In this document: piece after piece, positions 31,164 through 40,875 of the stretch
Position numbering within the stretch: position 1 is the first letter of the stretch
Layout: every line of letters starts with the position of its first letter
Assembly: GCA_002049455.2 (NCBI GenBank)
Contig: KV919071.1
Coordinates: 27,373-91,372, forward strand
DNA: 64,000 bases
Reading direction: 5' to 3'
DNA from: Porphyra umbilicalis
Taxonomy: Eukaryota; Rhodophyta; Bangiophyceae; Bangiales; Bangiaceae
The notes under the pieces: model-generated
Databases searched by the model: none
Told to the model about the DNA's origin: nothing
The model's input: only the letters and a program-made list of their open reading frames with translations
Position numbers and translations under genes: made by a program

Positions 31164-31510
31164 ATGGCGGTCCGTGGGTTGCTCTCCCGCCTCGTGACGA
31201 CGGTGCCGACGGCGGCGGTCTTTGCGCTCGCTTCCCGCCTCCCCCGATCGGCCACCACCCGCCTGTCGCTGTTGCTGCTCATCCGCGCGACGCTGTCGGC
31301 GGTGCCGACGCCATCGGCCACCGCCTCTTCCCTGCTCTCTACCGTTGCGTACAGCGTGCAGGGCACCCTCCTGGCGGCGGCCGCGTCGTCGACCATCCGC
31401 GCCGCGCTGCCGCCGTGGGTGCTCTCCCTCCTCACCTGGGTCGGCTCGTCCACCCCCGGCCCGCTGTCGTCTGTCACTGGCGGCGGGTCGTTTCCGTCGC
31501 CTGGCGCCTC

Positions 31511-31552
<42 letters not shown>

Positions 31553-32476
31553 CCTCGACACGGCCGTCGCCGCGTATGAGGTGGCGTTCGTCGCCGCCGC
31601 GCAAGTCGCCTCCATCTTTGAAGTCCCCATCCTCGTCCACGCGGTGATGGCCACCACCCGTGCGGCGCTGGCGGCCATGCACGGGGCGGGCAGCCGCGCC
31701 GGTGCGACGGCGGGCAAGGCGGGCCTCCTGGTCGTTGCCGCCGCCGCCTACGCGCTCGCGGCGGCGGGGTTGACGCTCCTCCGCACCGCCCTGCCGGGCG
31801 TTGGCGTGGCGGCAGTCGCCACCGCCGTGGCGGTCGTGACGGCCGCGAGCGTCGGCGTGGATGTCGGCAACATTGTCGACGGGGGGGTGCTCAGCGCCTA
31901 CATTGTGGCGCTCGCGTTCGCGGGGGTGGTGGAGGAGGGGGCGCTGCAGCCGCGCCCGTCGCCCGCCTACGTTTTGCTGCTTGGTGGCAGGGGGGCGTCG
32001 GCGTGGGGGGGAGGGGGGGGGGGGCCTTTTGGGGGGGGGGAGGGCGCGAGTGGCTCCTCGCCGCCTCGTTGCTCGCCGCCGCCGCCGCCGCCGCGCACGC
32101 GCCGGTGCTCCTCGCGGCCATCACGGAGGGGGACGACGCTGGGGCGGCGGCGCCCGCGCAGGCCGCCGCTGGTGGGGACGGCGCCAGCGGCGGCGGCGGC
32201 GGCGGCGGCGGTTGGGCCGACGTTGCCCTCGCCGCCACCGGCGTCGTCGTTGTGACCTTTCGCGTGCTCGTCTGGCAAACCGCCGTCCGCCGCGCCGAGT
32301 ACGTGCCGACGGTCGTGCGCGGGGCGCAGGTGGTCGGCGCCGCCGTCCTCTACGCCCTCTTCCTCGCCATTGAGGCGCGGGAGGAGGCGGCCGAGGCGCG
32401 CGCGGCGGCCGCGCAGCAGCGGGCGGCCGACGCCCAGGCGGCGGCGGCGAGGAAACGGCGCGAGGAGTTTTTCTAA
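31164..32476 (+). CDS. multi-pass membrane protein, unrecognised
   Basis: ATG at 31164 gives MAVRGLLSRLVTTVPTAAVF. About six hydrophobic segments are visible: one near the N-terminus, one before and one after a Gly14 linker (near 31510), two in LLVVAAAAYALAAAGLTLLR and VGVAAVATAVAVVTAASVGV, one ending IVALAFAGVVEE, then WLLAASLLAAAAAAAHAPVLL, a helix ATGVVVVTFRVLVW and a last helix VVGAAVLYALFLAIEAREE. It ends in a charged Ala/Arg/Glu coiled coil and KRREEFF. The frame changes once, at the G-runs of 32006-32041, where homopolymer error is likely. It is convergent with the transporter gene. No family was recognised; about 435 residues are expected. Confidence 0.6.
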
Positions 32477-32953
32477 GCGCGCCCCGCGCCTTGTCCATTG
32501 GCAGCGTGGCTGGGGGGGGGGGGGGGGCACGCCCGCGGGGTGGGGGGCGCCGCCGAGGCCAGACGTGGTGCGGTCGGCCGTGCCGGCGTGGCGAGGGGGG
32601 GGGTCCCGCCGCGCGGGGGGCGGCCGTCGGCTGGCGGGGTGGGGGCGGCCGCCGGAGTGGCAAACGCGGCGCTCGTGCCGTGGCGCCCCGCGCCGCGCCT
32701 CGGCGGCGGTGGGGGTGTGGCGTCAGGGGCGCCCGCACGGCGGGCGGGGGTGGCCTGCGCGTGCGAATTCGAGGCGCCCACCCGCGGTCGCCCGCCGTCG
32801 CGGCAACGAGGGGCCGTCGGCACGCGCGCGCGCGGCAGCCGGCGCGTTCCATCGCGACTTGGGGGGGGCGGCACTGGCGCCTGTGCGTCGTACGAGGCAC
32901 GCCACGGTGAGGGGAGGAAGCAAAAAGGCACGCCATTTTTACAACTCGAGGCG
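32477..32953. other. intergenic between convergent genes
   Basis: Very GC-rich with a long G-run at 32512-32527. Both strands have open frames, but none has a domain. Most likely 3' untranslated sequence of the two convergent genes. Confidence 0.35.
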
Positions 32954-34162
32954 CTATGATCGTCTTGGCAACGAGGCGGACGAGGGCGGGGCCATGGCAG
33001 ACCGACTCGCCACTCCAAACGGCGGGGGGGACACAAACGCACGCCCGCGCTGGGGTAGGGGCGACGTTGCCGCCGACGATGCCGCCGACAGCGCCGGCGA
33101 CACGGCGTCGGTAAAGGCATCGTCCGGGTCCGCCCCGTCAAAGTCCATCAGCGGCATCCCGTCGGCCGCGTCGTCGGGGTGTATGGACGTTGGCAGCGAC
33201 TCCCGGTCCCCGCCGCCGGCCGCCCGCCGGTCCGACCGCAAGTACACATAGTACCCAATGCCGACGTGACACAACAGAAAGCCGACCGAGTTGAGGAGGC
33301 TCAGGTGGTCGTGGAAAAAGACGACCGCGCCGCCAATCGTCAGCAGCTCCTTAAAGACGGCGGCCACGGAGAGGGCGAGGGAGCTCGTGTCGCGTACCAG
33401 GGAGTACTCGCTGATCAATAACAAAAAGACAAACGTGGCAACGACACTGAGCACGCCGGCGATGCGTAGGACTTGCACCACCTCCGTGTCGGCCACGTAG
33501 GCAGCGACGTGGCGGCCCTCCAGGCCCGCCGCAAACGGCAGCACAAACAGCGCCGTCGCCGGGGCGGTGTAGAGGGTGGCCGTCAGCGGGGGCATCGGCT
33601 CCTCCCCCATGCCGTGCAGCAGCACGTGCGTGAGGGCGAGTCGAAAGCCGCCCAGCGCCGTCGCAGACAGCTGCAGCAGGAAGCCCGACAGCACAAAGTC
33701 GACTTCGCCAAACGCGGCGAGCCCCACCCCGCCAGAGATGATGAGGAGCGCCACAAAGAGGGGGCACGTAAACACCTCCACGCCAAAGGCGAGCCCCCAG
33801 AGCATGACAAACACGGGCGAGGCGCCCTTGAGGATGGTCCCAAACGAGACGGTGAGAATCTTGAGGGCCATGTTGGAAAACCCAATCTCCATCGCCGTAC
33901 ACAGCCCGATGGGGACGACGTAGCCTTTGAGCTGCGCCGCCGTCAGGGGCGCCGGCCGGAAGCGCGGGAGCCGCGTCACCACCACCGCCCACACCGACGT
34001 GATGCTGTTGCTGACGAGGAGGATGGTGAGGGGGAAGGGGAAGGAGCCAGAGCCCGACAGGGCCCACTTGAGGATGAGGATGACCGACGCGGAGAGGCTA
34101 TAGTACAGGCCGAGCACCAGGATCGTGCGCCACAGGGGCGGTTGGGGTGCCATGGCAGGCAT
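32954..34162 (-). CDS. SLC35/triose-phosphate-transporter family membrane transporter
   Basis: A drug/metabolite-transporter superfamily exchanger, probably for a nucleotide sugar or sugar phosphate. About 402 residues from MPAMAPQPPLWRTILVLG; an internal Met three codons later is an equally good start. Around ten hydrophobic helices are visible. Diagnostic stretches are SASVILILKWALSG in helix 1-2, LCTAMEIGFSNMALKI and VSFGTILKGASPVFVMLWG in the central repeat, then FLLISEYSLVRDTSSLALSV and FKELLTIGGAVVFFHD near the end. These match the SLC35C2 / plant At1g06470-like branch better than plastid triose-phosphate translocators, which is a judgement from memory. The C-terminal 80 residues are polar, Asp/Ser/Pro-rich and probably cytosolic. 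The frame is clean. Confidence 0.88.
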   Translation of the reverse strand: MPAMAPQPPLWRTILVLGLYYSLSASVILILKWALSGSGSFPFPLTILLVSNSITSVWAVVVTRLPRFRPAPLTAAQLKGYVVPIGLCTAMEIGFSNMALKILTVSFGTILKGASPVFVMLWGLAFGVEVFTCPLFVALLIISGGVGLAAFGEVDFVLSGFLLQLSATALGGFRLALTHVLLHGMGEEPMPPLTATLYTAPATALFVLPFAAGLEGRHVAAYVADTEVVQVLRIAGVLSVVATFVFLLLISEYSLVRDTSSLALSVAAVFKELLTIGGAVVFFHDHLSLLNSVGFLLCHVGIGYYVYLRSDRRAAGGGDRESLPTSIHPDDAADGMPLMDFDGADPDDAFTDAVSPALSAASSAATSPLPQRGRAFVSPPPFGVASRSAMAPPSSASLPRRS

Positions 34163-35369
34163 TCAAGGGGGCCGACACCCCGAGGGGGGGTGGGGGTGGG
34201 GGTGGGGGTGTGGGCGGGCAGGCGCCGACCAGACGCGGCCGACGTGCGCCGTCAACGACGCATTCGGCGAGCGGCGGCGCCACGGCGGGGTGGCCGCAGG
34301 TGGGGCGTTGGCCGCGGCGCACGGACACACCGCCACCGCCGACGCCGCACAAGCGCCTGGGCCTCGACGCGGGGCGCCGCGGCAACGCCCTACAGCAGAT
34401 AAAGGTCCTCACTGCCGCATTCGTGGGTCGAGGGAGCGCATGTGACCATAGCGGGCACAGTGACGGCGGGCAGGAGGGCGCCCGCGCAGCTGCAGGCACC
34501 GATGCAGCGGGCAACAGACCTGGAGCGAGGGGCGGGCCTTGCGCCACCGCTACTCGAAGCAGACTTCGAACGCGCTCAGGCCGAATTCTCCGTCGCACCG
34601 GATGTACCTTTTCAACGAAAGTGGCACCAATTTGATAGGTTTTGCATTGTATGACAGATTTTCTGTAGAATCATTTACTCTAAGGGGACTACAAATGATC
34701 AATGTTGTATATTTTATCAGTTTTTGTTGACCCTTGCTGTACGTGTAATTCACACGTGCAGAGACGATCCTGCGGCACTTGTGTAACAGGGTCTTTTGCA
34801 CGGCAGGCTGCACCCGCCGTTGGGAGGCCTGGCACTCGTCGTTGCTGTCAGAGGCGACCAGCGCGGCCTACTCTGGGTCCACAACCGCTGCTGCCGAGGG
34901 CCCGGAAGCGGGTGACACTGGATCGCCCCGTGTGTGGCGCGCCGGCCCAGCGACGCCCACCCCCGCGTGGGTGGGCGCGCCGGTGGGGTGCGCCGCGCGG
35001 GACGGGCGGACCCCTCGTTGTCGGCCCGTGGGTGAGGGGGCCACCCCCTGTTTGGCCGCCCCTGCTGCCCACAGTGCACTGTCACTTTAGTGACGTGCAC
35101 GCCGCAGACCGTGCTGCCACCTCGCTGCTGGCGGCGTGAGTGTCTGCGTTTCCTCCACGCCCACTTCGCACCGTGCCCTCCCGACCCCCCCTCCTCCGCC
35201 GTCGTGCTCCACCGCGCGGACCTCCTGAGCATCTCTATTTTGTTGTGGTGGTTGCCCCCCCTCCCCTTCCCCACTTCCCTCGTCCCACTTTCCTCTCTGC
35301 CACTGTGGTGGAGCCTCCTCCCGCTCGACCTTGACGCACCCCAACGCCCCGCGCCCCCTTTCCACCGCA
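34163..35369. promoter_or_regulatory. 1.2 kb divergent upstream region with an AT-rich core
   Basis: It separates the divergent transporter and acidic membrane protein genes. Flanks are GC-rich, but 34570-34760 is strikingly AT-rich for this neighbourhood (ATTTACTCTAAGGGG, TGTATATTTTATCAG). Promoters for both genes should be here. No coding region was recognised. Confidence 0.4.
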
Positions 35370-35921
35370 ATGACGCGCGGTGGGTGGCGGCCGGCAGGCC
35401 GGTTGACCCTCTTTGCGGCCGCCGCCGTCGCGATTGCCCTCCTCGGCGCCGTCGTTGCCGGCCGGCCAGCCGCGGCGACCGCGGCGACGGCGTCCCACAC
35501 CGCGGTCGGCGGCGTTCCCTTCCCCCCCGCCGCTACGGTGCGCCAAGACGAGGGCGACGAGGAGGTGCCGACGCCGACGACCGACGAGGACGAGGAGGCG
35601 GCGGTGGCGGCGGTGGCGGACCCGTCGTCAACGCCGACATCGACGCCGACGCCCGACGAGGAGGAGGCGGCGGCGGCGGCGGCGGCCGGCGTCGACGTGA
35701 CGCCGACGCCGACGCCGACGGCCGAGGCGGACGTGACGCCCGCCGTGCTCGGCGTCGACGATGGGGAGCCCGTGGTCGAGGAAAAGGGCGGCGGCAACGG
35801 CTTTATCAAATTCATCGGCATTGCCGTTGCGGTGGTGGTCGTGCCCATCGCCCTCTTTTTCCTGATCAAGCGGTGTTCGCCGGCGGCGCGCGCGCCCGCC
35901 GAGCCGTATGAGTTTGCCTAG
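35370..35921 (+). CDS. secreted-type acidic single-pass membrane protein
   Basis: Encodes 183 residues from ATG at 35370 (CACCGCAATGAC). Residues 1-37 look like a signal peptide (LTLFAAAAVAIALLGAVVA, with AAA/ATA cleavage options). The middle is acidic and Thr/Pro-rich with PTPTT and TPTPDEE/TPTPTAE repeats, resembling a glycosylated or cell-wall-facing stalk. Residues about 147-168 form one transmembrane helix (FIGIAVAVVVVPIALFFLI) followed by a short basic tail KRCSPAARAPAEPYEFA, which suggests an outside N-terminus and cytosolic C-terminus. No domain was recognised. The frame is clean. Confidence 0.7.
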   Translation: MTRGGWRPAGRLTLFAAAAVAIALLGAVVAGRPAAATAATASHTAVGGVPFPPAATVRQDEGDEEVPTPTTDEDEEAAVAAVADPSSTPTSTPTPDEEEAAAAAAAGVDVTPTPTPTAEADVTPAVLGVDDGEPVVEEKGGGNGFIKFIGIAVAVVVVPIALFFLIKRCSPAARAPAEPYEFA

Positions 35922-36656
35922 GGGGCGGAGGCGACGGGGGACTAGGGGGGGGGGGGGGAGGGGAGTGGAGATGGGGGGGTGGGGGGGGCAGAGAGGCGCG
36001 TGACGCCGTTTTGTTTTGGATGCTGGCGGCCGTAGGGGCGCGTGCGGAGGGGCTCGGTGCGGCGAACCCCGGGTGGCGGGCGGCTGTCAAACCCTTGGGC
36101 TGGGGGTCTGCGCGGGCGCGGCGGGTGGATCGGGCGGCGCAGGCCGGCGGGTGCGCCCCGCACCCGCGTCTGTTTTTATGGGTCTTGTGCGACGTGCATT
36201 CCCGCGCCACACCAGGGGTCCGCGCCCGAGCCACGGTGGCACGGGCCGACACACCCATCCGGCACGGATCAACCGATCGCGACGTGCGGGGCGCGGGCGC
36301 CGACGCTCGTCGCGGGGTTGCACCGAAAAAAAAAAAGACGCGGGCGGCGCGCCGCCGCCCCCCGCCAGCAACCGCGGCTCGCGGGCTCCCCCCCCGCGCG
36401 GGCGCGCCCGGCGCCGCCCGACGCCCGCCCCCCCGCCGTGGCCGCCCGTCGTGCAGCGCCGCGACGCGCGCCACGGCGCGCGGCGCCGCGACGCTCGCCA
36501 CGGCGCGCGGCGCCACGACGCTCGCCACGGCGCGCGGCGCCGCGGCGGCCGCCGGTCCGTCGCCGCCGAGCGGCCGCCCGCCGCCCGCCGCCCGCCCGCC
36601 CACCACCCGCCACGCGTGCACGCACCGCGCGCCGAGCGGCTCGCGGGGCGGTCCCG
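35922..36656. other. intergenic, 3' sides of two convergent genes
   Basis: GC-rich, with G-runs at 35945-35960. Both strands are open over long stretches, but only compositional Arg/Ala/Pro text is encoded. It contains the 27-bp repeat at 36456-36536. A run of A at 36326-36335 interrupts it. Confidence 0.35.
36456..36536. repeat. 27-bp tandem repeat, three units
   Basis: Units begin at 36456, 36483 and 36510 with the core GCGCCGCGACGCTCGCCACG and a GGCGCGCG tail. The period is a multiple of three. Confidence 0.8.
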
Positions 36657-36925
36657 CTAGGGGCGGCCGTCGCCCCCCCCCCCCTCCCCCCCCCCCCCCC
36701 CCCCCCCTTGATCGGGTCGAGCAACCCCCGGGCGGCGGCGACCCCCCGCGCCAGCAAGTCTGGGCACGCCTCCACCGCCGCCACCCCCCGCGCGTCGAGC
36801 TCGTCCAACACGGGCGCGACGACCTTGCGCGCGTACCCGCCATAGGCGACGCCGGCCAAGCCGACCGCCGCCGCCGGTGGGGTGCGGGGCGGCACCCCAC
36901 CACCGCCGCCGCCACCGCCGCCGCC

Positions 36926-36972
<47 letters not shown>

Positions 36973-37210
36973 TGCCGCCGCCGTTGGCGCTGCCACTGGC
37001 GACGGTGCCCCCCCCCCCCCCCGCCGCCCGCAGCAGCGTGGCGGTATAATCATTGGTCCCCCCCGCCAGCTGCACGTGCCCCGGCACGCCCGCCGCGTCG
37101 AGGCACGCCCGCACCCGCCGGCCGAGCGCCACGGCCGCGTGGGCGGTGCCGCGGCCGAGGTCCCCACTCATCGGGCGGCCGTCGGTTTGCCAAATGAGGG
37201 CGAGCGCGGG

Positions 37211-37250
<40 letters not shown>

Positions 37251-38640
37251 ACGAGCGCCTCGTCGCCGTCGCCGGCGGCGGCGGCGGCGGCGGCGGTGAC
37301 CCCATCCCCCCGCGGCGGCGACGGCGGCGGCAATGGCGGGGGCAACCCCCCCCCGCCCCCAACACTGCATACGTGGCGCGCAGGCGGTTGGCGAGCGCGG
37401 CGTCCCCCCCGTGGTCGGGCAAACTCACCGCCACCACCCGCAGGTGGGACCGGACCGCCCCCCCCAGCTCGGCCCACAGCCCCGCGAGCGCCGCCTCGTG
37501 CCCCGGGCGGGTGTGCAGCTCGATCGCGTCGACGGGGGACGCCACCCCCCCCCCACCCCCCCCCCACCCCCCCCCCCCGCCAGCAACGCCCGCACCGCCG
37601 CCGGCGGCGACACGTACCCCGGCGTGGTGATGAGGCCGAGGGGGCACACCGGCTCGCACCGCCCGCAGCCGTAGCAGCGGGGCGCGTCGACGGCGCCGGC
37701 ACCGCCAATGGCGTCGGCGGGGCACGCGGCGGCGCACGGGCGGGGGCAGTCGGGGGGGCACATGGCCGCGTCAAAGACGGCTTTGCGAAAGTGGGGGTCC
37801 GCCTCGTCATTGACCGAGACCATGAGGAGGGGGCGCTGGGGGGGGGGCGCCACCACTGGGGGGGGGGGGGGGGGGGGGGGGCGCCCCGGCGCCCACGCCA
37901 GGGCCGCCACCGCGCTTGTCCACGCCGCCGCCGGTGTGGCCAACGCTCTGCTCCGCCGCGGCTGTCGACGGTGCCGTCGCCGTCGCCACCGTCGCCGTCG
38001 CCGCCGCCACCGCCGTCGCCGCGGCCGCCGCCGCCGCCGCCTCGTCGGCGGCGACGCGGAGCCCCGCGGCAATCCCCTCCCACGCCGCCGCAACGACGGC
38101 CCCGTCGGCGGCCACGTCGACGCAATCCACCCCCGCCGCCGTGTAGAGGGCGACCGTGTTGCGGATGCGCGGGCCGTCGTGGCTGCTCGCCCCGCAAATG
38201 AGTTTGGTCCACGTGCCCGCCGCGAGCGACGCGAGCGCGCCGTCGACCGACGCGGCGGCGGCGGCGGCGGTCGCGGCGGCGGTGGCGGTGGCGGTGGTGG
38301 TGGCGGTGGCGGCGGCGGTGGAGGGGGGGGGGGAGCGGGTGCGGCGGTGGCTGGGAGTGGCGGTGGAGGAGGGGGGGGGTCACCGCCGACGTGGCGGGGG
38401 GGGTGGCGCCGACCGAGGACGTGGGGGGGGGGGGGGGGGGTGGGGGGGGCGCCACCGCCGTCCACCCACCGCCAAACTGCGGCCGCCGCCGGCCGGCGTG
38501 GCCGGCGTGGGGCGGGTGGGGGCGGCCGCGGTCGCGGAACGGCCGCCGAGCCGGCGGCCAAGCGGCGACGCCACGGGCGGGGGGACGCGCGACCCGGGTC
38601 GGGGCGACCGGGGGGGCGGCAAAGGCCCCGGGGGGGGCAT
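36657..38640 (-). CDS. LdpA-like iron-sulfur protein (plastid homologue of cyanobacterial clock input protein)
   Basis: In cyanobacteria LdpA carries Fe-S clusters and tunes the circadian period to light/redox. Hallmarks in order: WTKLICGASSHDGPRIRN and VDCVDVAADGAVVAAAWEG near 38080-38230; MVSVNDEADPHFRKAVFD; CPPDCPRPCAAACP (CX3CX3CX3CP) and RCYGCGRCEPVCPLG (CX2CX2CX3CP) at about 37645-37770, two 4Fe-4S sites; DAIELHTRPGHEAALAGLW; IWQTDGRPMSGDLG, VQLAGGTNDYT and LAGVAYGGYARK. The blocks sit in different frames that switch at G/C-runs near 37862-37880, 37545-37576, 37346-37355 and the long C/G tracts at 36676-36708. The likely start is 38640, where a transit-peptide-like Pro/Ala-rich N-terminus begins, and the likely stop is at 36657. 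Domain order is complete, so homopolymer error is more likely than gene decay. Confidence 0.82.
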
Positions 38641-39670
38641 GGCCGCGACGGGCGCGGCGGCGGTGGTGGCGGCGGCGGCCGACGGCCGCGTCTGGCCGGT
38701 CGGCGGCGGCAGTTGGCGACGGCGGTCGGCGGCGGCAGTTGGCGACGGTGGTCGTCGGCGGCGGTCGTCGGCGGTGGTCGGCAGTGGCGGTCGGCGGCGG
38801 TGGTCGGCAGTGGCGGTTGGCGGCGGTGGTCGGCAGTGGCGGTCGGCGGGAATGGGGCCCAACGGCGGTGCGCGGCGGCGGCAAAGGGCGGGCCGTCTGG
38901 CCAGACGGCCGCAGCTGGGCGGGGACGCAGCGACCGACCGACGCCCCGCCGAGGCGCCGCGCGCGCGCCGACCGAGATGGTGATCATCTGTGTCGCGGCC
39001 CAATCAGCGAGCTCGTCGGGCCCTTGGTGGCTGGAAGGGGTGCGCGTCTGGATTGTTCCCTCGACACAGGTGGGATCACCCCCTCGTGCGGGTTGGTGCG
39101 GGTTGGTGCGGGTCACCCGCGCCAACCCGCACGGGAAAGACGCGGGGTGATCAATGCTTCGGTGGCATTGCCTCTTTCGGCGACCGTTTGTCACCTGCGG
39201 CGCCCTCAACGAGCCGGTTGGCTGGTGCGGCGCCTCTTTGCCGGCGCCGACGCCCGCCACGCCGCCCGGCGCGCGCGCGCCGTACAGTATTCGCCTGCAT
39301 CCTGCGACGCCGCCGACGCGGGCGCCCCAACGCCCATTTGCACGCGCGCGCCCCTGCCCGAGGCGACCGCCCCGCCCGGGCACCCCCGCTGCCCATCGCC
39401 CGCCGCCGCCTCCCCGTGGGGGCCCCTCGACCGCGCGTGCGCGCCGGCCCCCCGCGGGGGTGGCCCGCGCGGCGCGCCCGCGGCGACGCGGCGCGCCCGC
39501 CCGCCCGCCGGCGCGGCGGGCGGCCGACGCGCCCGCCCCGTGGGGGTGGTGGTCGTCGTGCGCCGCCGCCGCCGCCGCCGCGCGCCGTGCGGCGGCGGCA
39601 TGGCGGCAGCGGCGGCGGCGGCGGCAGCGACGTGCGCGTGGCAGGCGGCGCGCGCGCGGCGGCGCCGATG

Positions 39671-39701
<31 letters not shown>

Positions 39702-39837
39702 CAGAGTCATTGGACGCGACGCCCGGCCGGTGGCGGTTGAAAAAAAGGGGAAAAAAAAACGGCACCGGCAATGCAGTCGGCGGCAGACGTTGCGCCGACG
39801 CCACGTCCACCCCCCCCCCCCCCGCCCCCGCCCCCCC
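38641..39837. other. intergenic with minisatellite and A-run
   Basis: It lies between LdpA (5' side) and the 3' end of CAP-G. It holds the satellite at 38697-38850, a lower-GC stretch at 38980-39240, and a run of about 27 A at 39670-39696. The A-run could be an internal poly(A) from a retroposed sequence, but no body or target duplication was identified. Open frames on both strands (39150-39810) encode only Arg/Pro/Ala-rich text. Confidence 0.35.
38697..38850. repeat. GGCGGT-type minisatellite upstream of ldpA
   Basis: Repeating blocks of GTCGGCGGCGG(C/T) alternate with CAGTTGGCGACGG or CAGTGGCGGTTGG, with a period near 27-36 bp. It lies just outside the proposed start of ldpA. Confidence 0.7.
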
Positions 39838-40176
39838 TCACCCGTCACCTGCGTCTTCTTGGTCCCCCGCGGCGGCCTCGTCGTCGGTTCCGTCCTCCTC
39901 CACGTCGTCGACTCCCCCCCCCCCCCCCCCCCCACCCCCCCCCCCCGCCGCCGCCAAGTAGGCGTCCAGCCGCCGCACCGCCGCCGCCGCGCGGGCCCCC
40001 CCCCCCCTCCACCACCGCCGCCGGCACGCCCTCCAGGCGCGCCCGCAGCTCCGCCGCCGCCGCCGGCGTCACGGTCGGGCGGAGGGCGCCGAGGAGGCGG
40101 CAGAGCATGCGGACGCCCGCCCCCCCCCGACGCGCCCCTCCACGCACCCGACCAGCGCCGTGGCGACGCGGGCGAC

Positions 40177-40212
<36 letters not shown>

Positions 40213-40477
40213 CGCCCCGCCGTCGGCTTCCCCGCGCTGCAGCAGCGCGCACAGGGCGGTCACGACGCCGCCGGCGGCGGCGCCGTCGACCGACGCGGGG
40301 CACCCGCCGACGGTCCCCCCAGCCCCGCCGCCCGCCGACGCGGCGGCGGCGGCGGCGGCGGCGGCAACCGCCGCCGCCTCGACCGCCTCCGCCGCGGCGC
40401 CCCGCCGCCGCGCGTAGAGCGCAAAGAGGACGCCGACGACGGAGCGGAGGCGCGCCGCGCCGTCCTCGTCCCCCGCG

Positions 40478-40514
<37 letters not shown>

Positions 40515-40575
40515 CGGCGTCCCCCCACGCGGGGCAGTCTGCCGCCGCCCCGTCCGCCGCCGCCGCCGCCGCCGG

Positions 40576-40614
<39 letters not shown>

Positions 40615-40840
40615 CGACGGGGGCGCCCCCCCCCCCCCCGCGCCAATAACCACGTGCGGCAGCAGCGCGAGCCACGCGAGCACCGGCGCCGCGGCGGCCG
40701 CCGGGATGCGCCCCGCGACGAGGAGTTTGGCGAGGGCCTCGGCGCCAAAGGCGCGGCGCGCCGCCGACGGCGCGGCGGCGGCGGCGGCGAGCAGCCGCGC
40801 CGCCCCCGCCGACGTGGTGGCGGGCGCCCACGGTGACGCG

Positions 40841-40875
<35 letters not shown>

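Noticed and set aside
36011-37630. 539-codon plus-strand frame opposite ldpA
   Set aside because: Low-complexity Ala/Pro/Arg only. The opposite strand carries the Fe-S and LdpA motifs.
39670-39696. Poly(A) tail of a retrotransposon
   Set aside because: No upstream element body, endonuclease-type target duplication or reverse transcriptase sequence was found.
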